A stretch of DNA of 64,000 bases from Pseudomonas nitroreducens (GTDB lineage: Bacteria; Pseudomonadota; Gammaproteobacteria; Pseudomonadales; Pseudomonadaceae), in NCBI RefSeq assembly GCF_024170165.1, contig NZ_JALJXP010000002.1, forward strand, positions 1-64,000. The letters run 5' to 3'. Positions 18,592 through 27,223 of this stretch are shown here, piece after piece. The position numbers and the translations under genes are program-made. Positions within the stretch are counted from its first letter, which is position 1. Every line of letters begins with the position of its first letter. The notes beneath the pieces are model-generated. The model was not told where the DNA came from and made no database searches. It saw only the letters and a program-made list of their open reading frames with translations.

Positions 18592-19245
18592 ATGACCAGC
18601 ATCCGCGAGCGTAACCGTCGCCTCATCCTTCGCGCCGCCAGCGAAGAATTCGCCGAGAAGGGTTTCGCGGCGACCAAGACCAGCGACATCGCCGCTCGCG
18701 CCGGGCTGCCCAAGCCCAACGTCTACTACTACTTCCAGTCCAAGGAAAATCTCTACCGTTGCGTGCTGGAAAGCGTGGTGGAACCGCTGCTGCAGGCCTC
18801 CGCGCCGTTCCGCGAGGACGACGAGCCGAGCGAGGCGCTGCGCGCGTACATCCGCTCCAAGGTGAAGATTTCCCAGGAGCTGCCGCACGCTTCCAAGGTA
18901 TTCGCCAGCGAGCTGATGCATGGCGCGCCGCACCTGCCCAGGGAATACCTGGACGAGCTGAACGCCCAGGCGCAGCGCAACATCGCCTGCCTGCAGAGCT
19001 GGATCGACCGCGGCCTGCTGGCGCCGGTGGACCCGCATCACCTGCTGTTCACCATCTGGGCGGCGACCCAGACCTACGCCGACTTCGACTGGCAGATCTC
19101 CATGGTCACCGGCAAGACCAGCCTGAGTGACGCGGACTTCGAAGCGGCCACCGAGACCATCACCCGCCTGGTGCTGCGCGGCACCGCGCCGGATGGCGGC
19201 AGCGAACCCAAGACGCAGGGGCGTTTGCGGCCGTTGTCGATCTGA
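18592..19245 (+). CDS. TetR-family transcriptional regulator
   Basis: This is a 217-residue protein. Residues about 5-60 form the TetR helix-turn-helix (ILRAASEEFAEKGFAATKTSDIAARAGLPKPNVYYYFQSKENLY). The C-terminal domain with ASELMHGAPHL and FTIWAATQTYADFDWQIS resembles the RutR-type ligand-binding domain. The ATG at 18592 opens directly into the HTH. It is divergent from moaA. A TGTACACA motif at 18462-18469 in its upstream region recurs around the gcl promoter, so control of the glyoxylate operon and of itself is a reasonable inference. The ligand is unknown. Confidence 0.9.
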   Translation: MTSIRERNRRLILRAASEEFAEKGFAATKTSDIAARAGLPKPNVYYYFQSKENLYRCVLESVVEPLLQASAPFREDDEPSEALRAYIRSKVKISQELPHASKVFASELMHGAPHLPREYLDELNAQAQRNIACLQSWIDRGLLAPVDPHHLLFTIWAATQTYADFDWQISMVTGKTSLSDADFEAATETITRLVLRGTAPDGGSEPKTQGRLRPLSI

Positions 19246-19260
19246 GCTGAAAGCTCAATT

Positions 19261-19306
19261 GTAGGAGCGGGCCATGCCCGCGATCGCGCGTATGACGCGC
19301 TCCTAC
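19261..19306. repeat. REP-like palindrome (GTAGGAGCG family, form A)
   Basis: GTAGGAGCG/CGCTCCTAC arms flank an inner GGGCATGCCC palindrome. A nearly identical copy lies at 43544-43587. The arms are shared with the form-B repeats at 34473, 40657 and 46481. This fits the intergenic REP sequences common in Pseudomonas. It sits between convergent genes. Confidence 0.8.
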
Positions 19307-19353
19307 AGGTAAAGCCTAGCGCGCGATGAACTGCGCGCCCTTCCCTTCTCCGA

Positions 19354-19785
19354 TCAGCCCGCGTCAGCGACCAGGCCCAGCGCCTGCACGCCACGGATCG
19401 CGCATTGCTCGTCGATGTCCGAGGCATCGCCGCTGATGCCGATGGCGCCTATCACTTCATTGGCCGAATTGCGGATCAGCACGCCGCCCGGTGCAGGCAC
19501 CACGTTGCCTTGTGCCAGGGTGTTCACCGCGGCGATGAACGACGGGCGCTGCTGAGCGTCCGCCGCCAGCACGCGCGACGACTTGCCCAGCGCCACGGCG
19601 CCCCATGCCTTGCCGATGGCGATCTGCGGGCGAAGCATGCTCGCGCCGTCTTCACGCTGCAGGCTCAGCAGATGCCCGCCGGCATCCAGCACGGCGATGG
19701 TCAGCGGCGCGGTGGACAGCTCGCGGCTGGCGACCAGGGCGTGACGGGTGATGTCCAGTGCGGTTTCCAGGCTCAGAGTGGTCAT
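19354..19785 (-). CDS. GlcG/HbpS-type heme-binding-like protein
   Basis: This is a 143-residue single-domain protein of the GlcG/HbpS (DUF336) family: LTIAVLDAGGHLLSLQREDGASMLRPQIAIGKAWGAVALGKSS, and the glycine-rich PAPGGVLIRNSANEVIGAIGISGD. Family members are found beside glycolate/glyoxylate genes and some bind heme or cobalamin-like ligands; the biochemical role in this setting is unknown. It is divergent from gcl and shares a 355-bp intergenic region with it. The ATG at 19785 has GAGG eight nt upstream. There is no signal peptide, so it is cytoplasmic. Confidence 0.85.
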   Translation of the reverse strand: MTTLSLETALDITRHALVASRELSTAPLTIAVLDAGGHLLSLQREDGASMLRPQIAIGKAWGAVALGKSSRVLAADAQQRPSFIAAVNTLAQGNVVPAPGGVLIRNSANEVIGAIGISGDASDIDEQCAIRGVQALGLVADAG

Positions 19786-19882
19786 GAGGTTTTCCTCTTC
19801 AAGTTGATAAGGCAGTTCAAGGTCGACAAGCCGGGGCCACGCCGTGCACAGGTCAATGCTGCGCACACGCGTATCAGAAATC

Positions 19883-20113
19883 TGTACGCAATCTAGTAGC
19901 CGAAGGTCTCACCCAAAGCAACTGAAAAGGACAATTCACATCTATTTTTGTATACATTTTTTCAAACGACAGTTTGACCCTGCGTTCAGGTTTTCCGCTA
20001 AACACCCGAAATAGAAGGCCTACAAGGGAAAATGACCACTCAGTCCCTCGTATACAACCCGTCTTGACCTTCGTCGAATTGCCTGCCTAGAATCGCCTCA
20101 ACTTTTGTACACA
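19883..20113. promoter_or_regulatory. Operator cluster between the glcG-like gene and gcl
   Basis: Four related 8-mers lie in this region: TGTACGCA (19883-19890), TGTATACA (19949-19956), CGTATACA (20049-20056) and TGTACACA (20106-20113). The last two flank the gcl promoter, one just upstream of the -35 and one just downstream of the start site, an arrangement suited to repression. A fifth copy lies upstream of the TetR gene (18462-18469). Assigning them to that regulator is inference. Confidence 0.5.
20064..20093 (+). promoter_or_regulatory. Sigma-70-type promoter of the gcl operon
   Basis: TTGACC (20064-20069), an 18-bp spacer and TAGAAT (20088-20093). Transcription would start near 20100, leaving an about 40-nt leader before the gcl ATG at 20141. 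Confidence 0.65.
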
Positions 20114-20140
20114 ATCAGTATAAGAACCGAGGAACAAAAT

Positions 20141-21916
20141 ATGGCCAGAATGAGAGCAATCGAGGCTGCCGTACTCGTCATGCGTCGCGAAGGCGTCGAT
20201 ACCGCCTTCGGCGTACCGGGCGCCGCCATCAACCCCATGTATGCGGCCATGAAGAAACTCGGTGGCATCGATCACGTCCTGGCCCGCCACGTGGAAGGCG
20301 CCTCGCACATGGCCGAGGGCTACACCCGCACCAACGCCGGCAACATCGGCGTGTGCATCGGCACCTCCGGCCCAGCCGGTACCGACATGGTCACCGGCCT
20401 GTACTCGGCTTCCGCCGACTCCATCCCGATCCTCTGCATCACCGGCCAGGCTCCCCGTGCGCGCATGCACAAGGAAGACTTCCAGGCCGTCGACATCACC
20501 AGCATCGTCAAGCCGGTGACCAAGTGGGCGACCACCGTGCTGGAGCCGGGCCAGGTGCCCTACGCCTTCCAGAAGGCCTTCTTCGAAATGCGCAGCGGCC
20601 GCCCCGGCCCGGTACTGATCGACCTGCCATTCGACGTGCAGATGGCCGAGATCGAGTTCGACATCGACGCCTACGAGCCGCTGCCGGTGAACAAGCCCAA
20701 GGCCACCCGCGCCCAGGCCGAGAAAGCCCTGGCCCTGTTCAATGACGCCGAGCGCCCGCTGATCTGCGCTGGCGGCGGCATCATCAACGCCGACGCTTCC
20801 GACAAGCTGGTGGAATTCGCCGAGCTGACCGGCGTACCGGTGGTCCCGACCCTGATGGGCTGGGGCACCATCCCTGACGACCACCCGCTGATGGCCGGCA
20901 TGTGCGGTCTGCAGACCTCGCACCGCTACGGCAACGCCACCGTCCTCGAATCGGACATGGTGCTGGGCATCGGCAACCGCTGGGCCAACCGCCACACCGG
21001 TTCGGTCGACGTCTACACCGCTGGCCGCAAGTTCGTCCACGTGGACATCGAACCGACCCAGATCGGCCGTGTGTTCACCCCGGACCTGGGCATCGTGTCC
21101 GACGCCGGCTCCGCCCTCGAGGTGTTCCTCGAAGTTGCCCGCGAGTGGAAAGCCGCCGGCAAGCTGAAGGACCGCAGCGCCTGGGTCGAAGCCTGCCGCG
21201 AGCGCAAGCGCACCCTGCAGCGCAAGACCCACTTCGACAACGTGCCGGTCAAGCCGCAGCGCGTCTACGAAGAGATGAACGAGTTCTTCGGCAAGGACAC
21301 CTGCTACGTCAGCACCATCGGTCTGTCGCAGATCGCCGGCGCGCAGTTCCTGCACGTGTACAAGCCGCGCCACTGGATCAACTGCGGCCAGGCCGGCCCG
21401 CTGGGCTGGACCATTCCGGCAGCCCTGGGCGTGGTCAAGGCCGACCCGAGCCGTCAGGTCGTCGCACTGTCGGGCGACTATGACTTCCAGTTCATGATCG
21501 AAGAGCTGGCCGCCGGTGCGCAGTTCAACCTGCCGTACATCCACGTGCTGGTGAACAACTCCTACCTGGGCCTGATCCGTCAGGCGCAGCGCGGCTTCGA
21601 GATCGACTACTGCGTGCAGCTGGCCTTCGACAACGTCAACGCACCGGAGCTCAACGGCTATGGCGTGGACCACGTCGCGGTGGTGGAAGGTCTGGGTTGC
21701 AAGGCGATCCGCGTGTTCGACCCGAACCAGATCGGCGCCGCCTTCGCCCAGGCTCGCGAGCTGATGCAGCAGCACCGTGTGCCGGTGGTGGTCGAAGTCA
21801 TCCTGGAGCGCGTCACCAACATCTCCATGGGTACCGAGATCAACGCGGTCAACGAGTTCGAAGAGCTGGCGCTCAAGGGCATCGACGCACCGACTGCCAT
21901 CTCGCTGCTCGACTGA
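20141..21916 (+). CDS. gcl: Glyoxylate carboligase (tartronate-semialdehyde synthase)
   Basis: This is a 591-residue ThDP enzyme. It has an N-terminal pyrimidine-binding domain, a central FAD-type domain (about 190-350) and a C-terminal PP domain with [29 protein letters not shown]. Val occupies residue 51 ([15 protein letters not shown]), where most ThDP enzymes have Glu; this Val is the known hallmark of Gcl. It condenses two glyoxylates to tartronate semialdehyde plus CO2. The ATG at 20141 (GAGGA upstream) replaces a longer TTG frame. It is first in the gcl-hyi-glxR-ttuD-pyk operon. Glyoxylate could come from purine (allantoin) or glycolate breakdown. Confidence 0.97.
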   Translation: MARMRAIEAAVLVMRREGVDTAFGVPGAAINPMYAAMKKLGGIDHVLARHVEGASHMAEGYTRTNAGNIGVCIGTSGPAGTDMVTGLYSASADSIPILCITGQAPRARMHKEDFQAVDITSIVKPVTKWATTVLEPGQVPYAFQKAFFEMRSGRPGPVLIDLPFDVQMAEIEFDIDAYEPLPVNKPKATRAQAEKALALFNDAERPLICAGGGIINADASDKLVEFAELTGVPVVPTLMGWGTIPDDHPLMAGMCGLQTSHRYGNATVLESDMVLGIGNRWANRHTGSVDVYTAGRKFVHVDIEPTQIGRVFTPDLGIVSDAGSALEVFLEVAREWKAAGKLKDRSAWVEACRERKRTLQRKTHFDNVPVKPQRVYEEMNEFFGKDTCYVSTIGLSQIAGAQFLHVYKPRHWINCGQAGPLGWTIPAALGVVKADPSRQVVALSGDYDFQFMIEELAAGAQFNLPYIHVLVNNSYLGLIRQAQRGFEIDYCVQLAFDNVNAPELNGYGVDHVAVVEGLGCKAIRVFDPNQIGAAFAQARELMQQHRVPVVVEVILERVTNISMGTEINAVNEFEELALKGIDAPTAISLLD

Positions 21917-22052
21917 TCAGCCGGACCGTACGACTCCTCCCTGCGGGGAGGAGCTGGGGGTGGATATTTCCTGGCGGAGAGTCCCCCACCCCCTGCTCTC
22001 TTTCATGAAGAAGCCGAGCACCACGCACCACCCGTTCAACAGGAGTGACCCC

Positions 22053-22835
22053 ATGCCCCGTTTCTGCGCCAACCTGTCCATGCTGTTCACCGAAGTGGAC
22101 TTCCTCGACCGTTTCGAAGCCGCCGCGCGCGCCGGTTTCAGCGGTGTCGAGTACCTCTTTCCGTATGACGTCGAGGCCGAGGTGATCAAGGCCCGCCTGG
22201 ACGCCAACAAGCTCGAGCAAGTGCTGTTCAACCTGCCCGCTGGCGACTGGGCCAAGGGCGAGCGCGGCATCGCCTGCCACCCGGATCGCGTCGAGGAATT
22301 CCGCGCCGGTGTCGACAAGGCCATCGCCTACGCCAAGGTGCTGGGCAACACCCAGGTCAACTGCCTGGCCGGCATCCGTCCGCAGGGTCATGACTGCGCG
22401 ACCATCGAGAACACCTTCCTGAACAACCTGGAGTACGCGGCGGGCAAGCTCGAAGCCGCGGGCATCAAGCTGGTCATGGAGATGATCAACACCCTCGACA
22501 TCCCCGGCTTCTACCTGCAGACCACCCAGCAGGCCCAGGACATCCGCGAGAAGGTCGGCAGCGCCAACCTGTTCCTGCAGTACGACATCTACCACATGCA
22601 GATCATGGAAGGTGACCTGGCGCGGACCCTCGAGAAGAACCTCGCCTCGATCAACCACGTGCAGCTGGCCGACAACCCCGGCCGCCACGAACCGGGCACC
22701 GGCGAGATCAACTACCGCTTCCTGTTCGACCACCTGGACCGCATCGGCTACCGCGGCTGGGTCGGCTGCGAATACAAGCCCAAGACCACCACCGAAGCCG
22801 GCCTCGGCTGGCTCAAAAGCCACAACGTCATCTGA
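22053..22835 (+). CDS. hyi: Hydroxypyruvate isomerase
   Basis: This is a 260-residue TIM-barrel protein of the xylose isomerase-like family: MPRFCANLSMLFTEVDFLDRFEAAARAGFSGVEYLFPY, with metal and substrate residues in EMINTLDIPGFYL, DIYHMQIMEGDL, HVQLADNPGRHEPGTGEINY and the final CEYKP. It interconverts hydroxypyruvate and tartronate semialdehyde. AGGAGTG precedes the ATG at 22053. It lies 136 nt after gcl; the gap contains a perfect CTCCTCCC/GGGAGGAG hairpin (21933-21952) that may modulate downstream expression. Confidence 0.96.
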   Translation: MPRFCANLSMLFTEVDFLDRFEAAARAGFSGVEYLFPYDVEAEVIKARLDANKLEQVLFNLPAGDWAKGERGIACHPDRVEEFRAGVDKAIAYAKVLGNTQVNCLAGIRPQGHDCATIENTFLNNLEYAAGKLEAAGIKLVMEMINTLDIPGFYLQTTQQAQDIREKVGSANLFLQYDIYHMQIMEGDLARTLEKNLASINHVQLADNPGRHEPGTGEINYRFLFDHLDRIGYRGWVGCEYKPKTTTEAGLGWLKSHNVI

Positions 22836-22904
22836 TTCGCTGGCCGGCGCTGTGGGTACGCACCGCGCCAGCCAGCCCAACAAGAACAACCAGGAGAATT
22901 CCTC

Positions 22905-23795
22905 ATGGCCAAAATCGGATTCATCGGCACCGGCATCATGGGCCTGCCCATGGCGTTGAACCTGCAGAAGGCAGGTCACCAGATCTTCGTTTCCACCCAC
23001 CACGATGCCGCTCCTGCCGAGCTGGCCAGCGGCGGCGCCGTCGCCCTGGCCAACCCCAAGGAAGTCGCCCAGGAAGCCGAGTTCATCATCGTGATGGTCC
23101 CGGATACCCCGCAGGTCGAAGACGTGCTGTTCCGCAAGGACGGCATCGCCGAAGGCGTGGGCCCGAACAAGGTGGTGATCGACATGAGCTCGATCTCCCC
23201 CACCGCCACCAAGACCTTCGCCGAGAAGATCAAGGCCACCGGCGCGCAGTACCTGGACGCCCCGGTCTCCGGCGGTGAAGTCGGCGCCAAGGCCGCTTCC
23301 CTGAGCATCATGGTCGGCGGCTGCCCGAACACCTTCGAACGCGCCCTGCCGCTGTTCCAGGCCATGGGCAAGAACATCACCCGCGTCGGCGGCAATGGCG
23401 ATGGCCAGACTGCCAAGGTGGCCAACCAGATCATCGTCGCCCTGAACATCCAGGCCGTCGCCGAAGCCCTGCTGTTCGCTGCGAAGAATGGCGCCGACCC
23501 GGCCAAGGTACGTGAAGCCCTGATGGGTGGCTTCGCCTCCTCGCGCATCCTCGAAGTGCACGGCGACCGCATGGTCAAGGGCACCTTCGATCCGGGCTTC
23601 CGCATCAGCCTGCACCAGAAGGACCTCAACCTGGCCCTGGCCGGCGCTCGCGAACTGGGCCTGAACCTGCCCAACACCGCCAACGCGCAACAGGTGTTCA
23701 GCACCTGCGCGGCCATCGGCGGCAGCAACTGGGACCACTCCGGCCTGATCAAGGGCCTGGAGCACATGGCCAACTTCTCCATCCGCAAGGATTGA
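22905..23795 (+). CDS. glxR: Tartronate semialdehyde reductase (2-hydroxy-3-oxopropionate reductase)
   Basis: This is a 296-residue beta-hydroxyacid dehydrogenase. Its NAD(P)-binding motif is IGFIGTGIMGLPMALNLQKAG (residues 3-23), the substrate-binding segment is DAPVSGGEVGAKAASLSIMVGG, and the catalytic Lys lies in GQTAKVANQIIVALNIQAVAEAL. It reduces tartronate semialdehyde to D-glycerate. It could equally be named garR; glxR is chosen for its place in the gcl operon. CAGGAG lies upstream of the ATG. Confidence 0.95.
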   Translation: MAKIGFIGTGIMGLPMALNLQKAGHQIFVSTHHDAAPAELASGGAVALANPKEVAQEAEFIIVMVPDTPQVEDVLFRKDGIAEGVGPNKVVIDMSSISPTATKTFAEKIKATGAQYLDAPVSGGEVGAKAASLSIMVGGCPNTFERALPLFQAMGKNITRVGGNGDGQTAKVANQIIVALNIQAVAEALLFAAKNGADPAKVREALMGGFASSRILEVHGDRMVKGTFDPGFRISLHQKDLNLALAGARELGLNLPNTANAQQVFSTCAAIGGSNWDHSGLIKGLEHMANFSIRKD

Positions 23796-23819
23796 GATAG
23801 CGCGCCTGTGCCCCGGCGC

Positions 23820-23933
23820 ATAACGCCAGCGGCGTTATCCGCCAAAGAGCAAAGTGACGGGCGAAGTTATGGGAGTGGCCTCGCCCGCCACGCTGCAAAG
23901 CGACTCGAACACCCGGCCGTAGGGAATACGGCC
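23820..23933 (+). other. Two intra-operon hairpins between glxR and ttuD
   Basis: ATAACGCC/GGCGTTAT (23820-23838, loop AGC) and GGCCGTA/TACGGCC (23915-23933, loop GGGAA) are both perfect and lie in the 231-nt glxR-ttuD gap, without T runs. They may stabilise the upstream message or mark processing sites. No gene is supported in this gap. Confidence 0.45.
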
Positions 23934-24026
23934 TCGCCGGCCGGGATGTTCGATTCCATCGCTGAGTCTTCTCGAGAGAGAAGCCTGAGCCATGGAACAC
24001 CACAACAAGAATCATCGGAGCCTGTC

Positions 24027-25298
24027 ATGAGCCTCGACCCACGCGCCTTCCTGCGCGAGCTGTTCGACACCGCCATTGCCGCCGCGCATCCGGCCCAGGT
24101 ACTGGCGCAGCACCTGCCCACCGACAAGGGCGGCCGCACCATCGTCATCGGCGCCGGCAAGGCCGCCGGGGCCATGGCCGAAGTCGCCGAGAAGCACTGG
24201 AATGGCGACGTCCAGGGTCTGGTGGTCGCGCCTTACGGCTACGGCGCGCAGTGCCGCAGCATCGAAGTGGTGGAAGCCTCGCACCCGGTGCCGGACGACG
24301 CCGGCGAACGCGTTGCCCGTCGCGTGCTGGAACTGATCAGCGGCCTGTCCGAGGACGACCGGGTGATCTTCCTGCTCTCCGGCGGCGGCTCCGCCCTGCT
24401 CGCCCTGCCGGCCGAAGGCATCAGCCTCGACGACAAGCGCAACGTGAACAAGGCGCTGCTGAAATCCGGCGCCGCCATCGGCGAAATGAACTGCGTGCGC
24501 AAGCATCTCTCGGCCATCAAGGGCGGCCGCCTGGCCCGCGCCTGCTGGCCGGCCAGCGTCTACACCTACGCGATTTCCGACGTGCCCGGCGACGAGGCCA
24601 CGGTGATCGCCTCCGGCCCGACCGTGGGCGACCCGACCACTTCCGCCGACGCCCTGGCGATCCTCAAGCGCTACGCCATCGACATCCCGGCGAACGTGCG
24701 CGCCTGGCTGGAGGACCCGCGTTCGGAGACCGTCAAACCCGGTGACGAATGCCTGTCGCGCAGCCACTTCAAACTGATCGCCACGCCGCAGCATGCCATC
24801 GACGCGGTAGCGGCCAAGGCCGAAGCCGCGGGCATCCCGACGCTGATCCTGGGCGACCTGGAGGGCGAATCCCGCGAAGTGGCCAAGGTCCACGCCGGCA
24901 TCGCCCGGCAGATCCGCAAGCATGGCCAGCCGCTGAAGGCGCCGTGCCTGATCCTCTCCGGTGGCGAGACCACCGTGACCGTGCGCGGCAACGGCCGTGG
25001 CGGACGCAATGCAGAGTTTCTCCTCAGCCTCACCGCCGACCTCAAAGGTGAACCGAACATCTGGGCCCTGGCGGGGGACACCGACGGCATCGACGGCATG
25101 GAAAGCAACGCCGGTGCCCTGATGAGCCCGTGCAGCTACAGCCGCGCCCTCAAGGCCGGCCTGAATCCGCTGCACGAGCTCGACAACAACAACGGCTACG
25201 GCTTCTTCGCCGAACTGGGCGACCTGGTGATTACCAAGCCGACCCGCACCAACGTCAACGACTTCCGCGCCATTCTGGTCCTCGAGAACGACAAATGA
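24027..25298 (+). CDS. ttuD: Glycerate 2-kinase / hydroxypyruvate reductase (TtuD/GckA, MOFRL family)
   Basis: This is a 423-residue protein with an N-terminal DUF4147 domain (IVIGAGKAAGAMAEVAE, FLLSGGGSALLALPAEG, VRKHLSAIKGGRLA) and a C-terminal MOFRL domain (LSGGETTVTVRGNGRGGRNAEFLLSL, AGDTDGIDG). Members were named hydroxypyruvate reductases, but many are glycerate 2-kinases. In this operon glycerate phosphorylation to 2-phosphoglycerate is the more sensible role, feeding pyruvate kinase via enolase; this is inference. The last codons overlap the pyk ATG (ATGA at 25295-25298). Confidence 0.92.
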   Translation: MSLDPRAFLRELFDTAIAAAHPAQVLAQHLPTDKGGRTIVIGAGKAAGAMAEVAEKHWNGDVQGLVVAPYGYGAQCRSIEVVEASHPVPDDAGERVARRVLELISGLSEDDRVIFLLSGGGSALLALPAEGISLDDKRNVNKALLKSGAAIGEMNCVRKHLSAIKGGRLARACWPASVYTYAISDVPGDEATVIASGPTVGDPTTSADALAILKRYAIDIPANVRAWLEDPRSETVKPGDECLSRSHFKLIATPQHAIDAVAAKAEAAGIPTLILGDLEGESREVAKVHAGIARQIRKHGQPLKAPCLILSGGETTVTVRGNGRGGRNAEFLLSLTADLKGEPNIWALAGDTDGIDGMESNAGALMSPCSYSRALKAGLNPLHELDNNNGYGFFAELGDLVITKPTRTNVNDFRAILVLENDK

Positions 25299-26725
25299 CC
25301 CCTGACAAGAAAGTAAAAATTCTCGCCACCCTGGGCCCGGCGATCAAAAGCCGCGACGACATCCGCGCCCTGGTGGAAGCCGGCGCCAACCTGTTCCGCC
25401 TGAACTTCAGCCACGGCGAATACGACGACCATGCCCAGCGTTTCGCCTGGGTGCGCGAAGTGGAAGCCGAGCTGAACTACCCCATCGGCGTCCTCATGGA
25501 CCTGCAGGGGCCGAAGCTGCGCGTGGGTCGTTTTGCCGACGGCGCGGTGCAACTGCAGAAGGGCCAGACCTTCACCCTCGACCTGAACGATGCGCCGGGC
25601 GACGACAAGCGCGTCACCCTGCCCCACCCGGAAATCATCCAGGCGCTGGAGCCGGGCATGAGCCTGCTGCTGGACGACGGCAAGATTCGCCTGCAGGTGC
25701 TCAACGCCCACAGCGATGCCATCGAGACCCGCGTGATGAACAGCGGCGAACTGTCCGACCGCAAGGGCGTCAACGTCCCCGAAGCGGTGCTCAAGCTCAG
25801 CCCGCTGACCGCCAAGGACCGCCGTGACCTGAGCTTCGGCCTGGAGCTGGGCGTGGACTGGGTAGCCCTGTCCTTCGTGCAGCGCCCCGAAGACATCGAG
25901 GAAGCCCGCGAGCTGATCGGCGACAAGGCCTTCCTCATGGCCAAGATCGAGAAGCCTTCGGCGGTGCAGTCCATTGAAGCCATCGCCAAGCTGTCCGACG
26001 CGATCATGGTCGCCCGTGGTGACCTCGGCGTGGAGATGCCGGCCGAGAGCGTGCCGGGCATCCAGAAGCGCATCATCCAGGTCTGCCGCCAACTCGGCCG
26101 CCCGGTGGTGGTGGCGACGCAGATGCTCGAATCCATGCGCTTCTCCCCGGCGCCGACCCGCGCCGAGGTGACCGACGTCGCCAACGCCGTCAGCGAAGGC
26201 GCCGACTGCGTGATGCTCAGCGCCGAGAGCGCCTCGGGCCAGTACCCCCGTGAAGCGGTGGAGATGATGGCGAAGATCATTCGTCAGGTCGAAGCCGAGC
26301 CGGACTACCAGGCCACGCTGGAAATCAACCGCCCGGAACCGGATGCCACCGTCTCCGACGCCATCAGCTGCGCGATCCGCCGGATCAGCCGGATCCTGCC
26401 GGTGGCGGTGCTGGTGAACTACACCGAGTCCGGCGCCTCGACCCTGCGCGCCTCCCGCGAGCGGCCCAAGGCACCGATCCTGAGCCTGACCCCGCAACTC
26501 AAATCCGCCCGCCGCCTGACCGTGGCCTGGGGCGTCCATTCGGTGGTCAACGCGCAGCTCGCCCACGTCGACGAGATCTGCTCCACCGCCCTGGACATCG
26601 CCCTGGCCCAGCGCATGGCGCGCCGTGGCGACACCGTGGTGATCACCGCCGGCGTGCCGTTCGGCCAGCCGGGCAGCACCAACATGCTGCGCATCGAGAC
26701 GGTGGCGCCGGCGTTGGAAGTTTGA
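25295..26725 (+). CDS. pyk: Pyruvate kinase
   Basis: This is a 476-residue class II pyruvate kinase: KILATLGPAIKSRDDIRALVEAGANLFRLNFSHG, the active-site MAKIEKPSAVQSIEAIAKLSDAIMVARGDLGVEMP, VATQMLESM and a C-terminal allosteric domain (about 350-476). It makes pyruvate and ATP from phosphoenolpyruvate. It is translationally coupled to ttuD, so this copy is committed to the glyoxylate/glycerate route; a second housekeeping copy probably exists elsewhere. Calling it pykF against pykA would need alignment. Confidence 0.95.
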   Translation: MTPDKKVKILATLGPAIKSRDDIRALVEAGANLFRLNFSHGEYDDHAQRFAWVREVEAELNYPIGVLMDLQGPKLRVGRFADGAVQLQKGQTFTLDLNDAPGDDKRVTLPHPEIIQALEPGMSLLLDDGKIRLQVLNAHSDAIETRVMNSGELSDRKGVNVPEAVLKLSPLTAKDRRDLSFGLELGVDWVALSFVQRPEDIEEARELIGDKAFLMAKIEKPSAVQSIEAIAKLSDAIMVARGDLGVEMPAESVPGIQKRIIQVCRQLGRPVVVATQMLESMRFSPAPTRAEVTDVANAVSEGADCVMLSAESASGQYPREAVEMMAKIIRQVEAEPDYQATLEINRPEPDATVSDAISCAIRRISRILPVAVLVNYTESGASTLRASRERPKAPILSLTPQLKSARRLTVAWGVHSVVNAQLAHVDEICSTALDIALAQRMARRGDTVVITAGVPFGQPGSTNMLRIETVAPALEV

Positions 26726-26737
26726 TGCAAGCCTGAG

Positions 26738-26862
26738 AGCCCCTCTCCCCAACCCTCTCCCTGAAGGGAGAGGGAGCTTGAACGGCAGCAGGCGAACGCC
26801 GGAGTTACCGGCAATACCGAACTGTCCCCTCTCTCTTCAGGAAGAGGGCTAGGGAGAGGGAA
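26738..26862. repeat. Dispersed CCCTCTCCC inverted-repeat element
   Basis: This is an outward pair of CCCTCTCCC/GGGAGAGGG palindromes separated by about 55 nt. Sister copies lie at 40454-40583, 52234-52349 and, in shorter form, 62359-62396. These fit a repetitive intergenic (BIME-like) family and may act as transcription or mRNA-end elements. Confidence 0.75.
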
Positions 26863-26925
26863 GCGATAGAGGCAACACCAAGTTCAGGAGCCACGCCCAT
26901 GCGCGTGCCTCCGCACCGAGTCACT

Positions 26926-26975
26926 CCCGGACGGACGGGGCCGGGAATACGGGGCCGCGTCCCCGTCCGTCCGGG
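26926..26975 (+). other. 15-bp perfect inverted repeat with 20-nt loop
   Basis: The arms at 26926-26940 and 26961-26975 are perfectly complementary (CCCGGACGGACGGGG on the left arm). No T run follows, so it is not a standard terminator. It precedes the putative terminated RNA at 27005-27097 and the urea channel gene. It could be an RNA structure or a protein-binding palindrome. Confidence 0.6.
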
Positions 26976-27004
26976 ATTGACCTTATCTGTGTACCGAATG
27001 CTTG

Positions 27005-27097
27005 TCGGTCCATGGCCCCCACGCAGCAACTCCCAATGCTGGCCATGGAACTTTGAGGTTGTTGGCGGTGATCCCGCCGACAACCTCTTTTCTTTTT
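27005..27097 (+). ncRNA. Candidate small RNA or attenuated leader before the urea channel gene
   Basis: A hairpin closed by CCATGGCC/GGCCATGG (27011-27018 with 27041-27048), with inner CAGC/GCTG, is followed by a strong intrinsic terminator (27055-27087). The terminator is a 14-bp stem with one G-T pair and loop TGATC, followed by TTTTCTTTTT. The unit ends 127 nt before the urea channel ATG. It may be an independent sRNA or a riboswitch-like attenuator. I found no match to a riboswitch class I know; the 5' end is uncertain because no good -10 is visible. Confidence 0.45.
27055..27097 (+). terminator. Strong intrinsic terminator upstream of the urea channel gene
   Basis: The stem pairs GAGGTTGT-T-GGCGG with CCGCC-G-ACAACCTC, the loop is TGATC and the tail is T-rich. 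No coding gene ends directly before it, which is why a terminated RNA or leader is suspected. Confidence 0.85.
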
Positions 27098-27223
27098 CCA
27101 GACCCGTGGCGCGGCCCCGTATGCCGGCGTCACAAGAGTCTCACGCAGCGCCCGCCGATGGGGCCTCGATGCCCCACACCCCACGAGGCGCTGCGGAGTC
27201 ACTTTCAACTGCCCAGAAAACCC

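Noticed and set aside
21873..23765. 630-residue minus-strand open frame
   Set aside because: Antisense of hyi and glxR, which have clear catalytic motifs.
26926..26975. Guanidine-II (mini-ykkC) riboswitch suggested by an ACGG word within CCCGGACGGACGGGG
   Set aside because: The class needs two separate hairpins, each capped by ACGR in the same orientation; here the second arm is the complement and gives no second ACGR loop.
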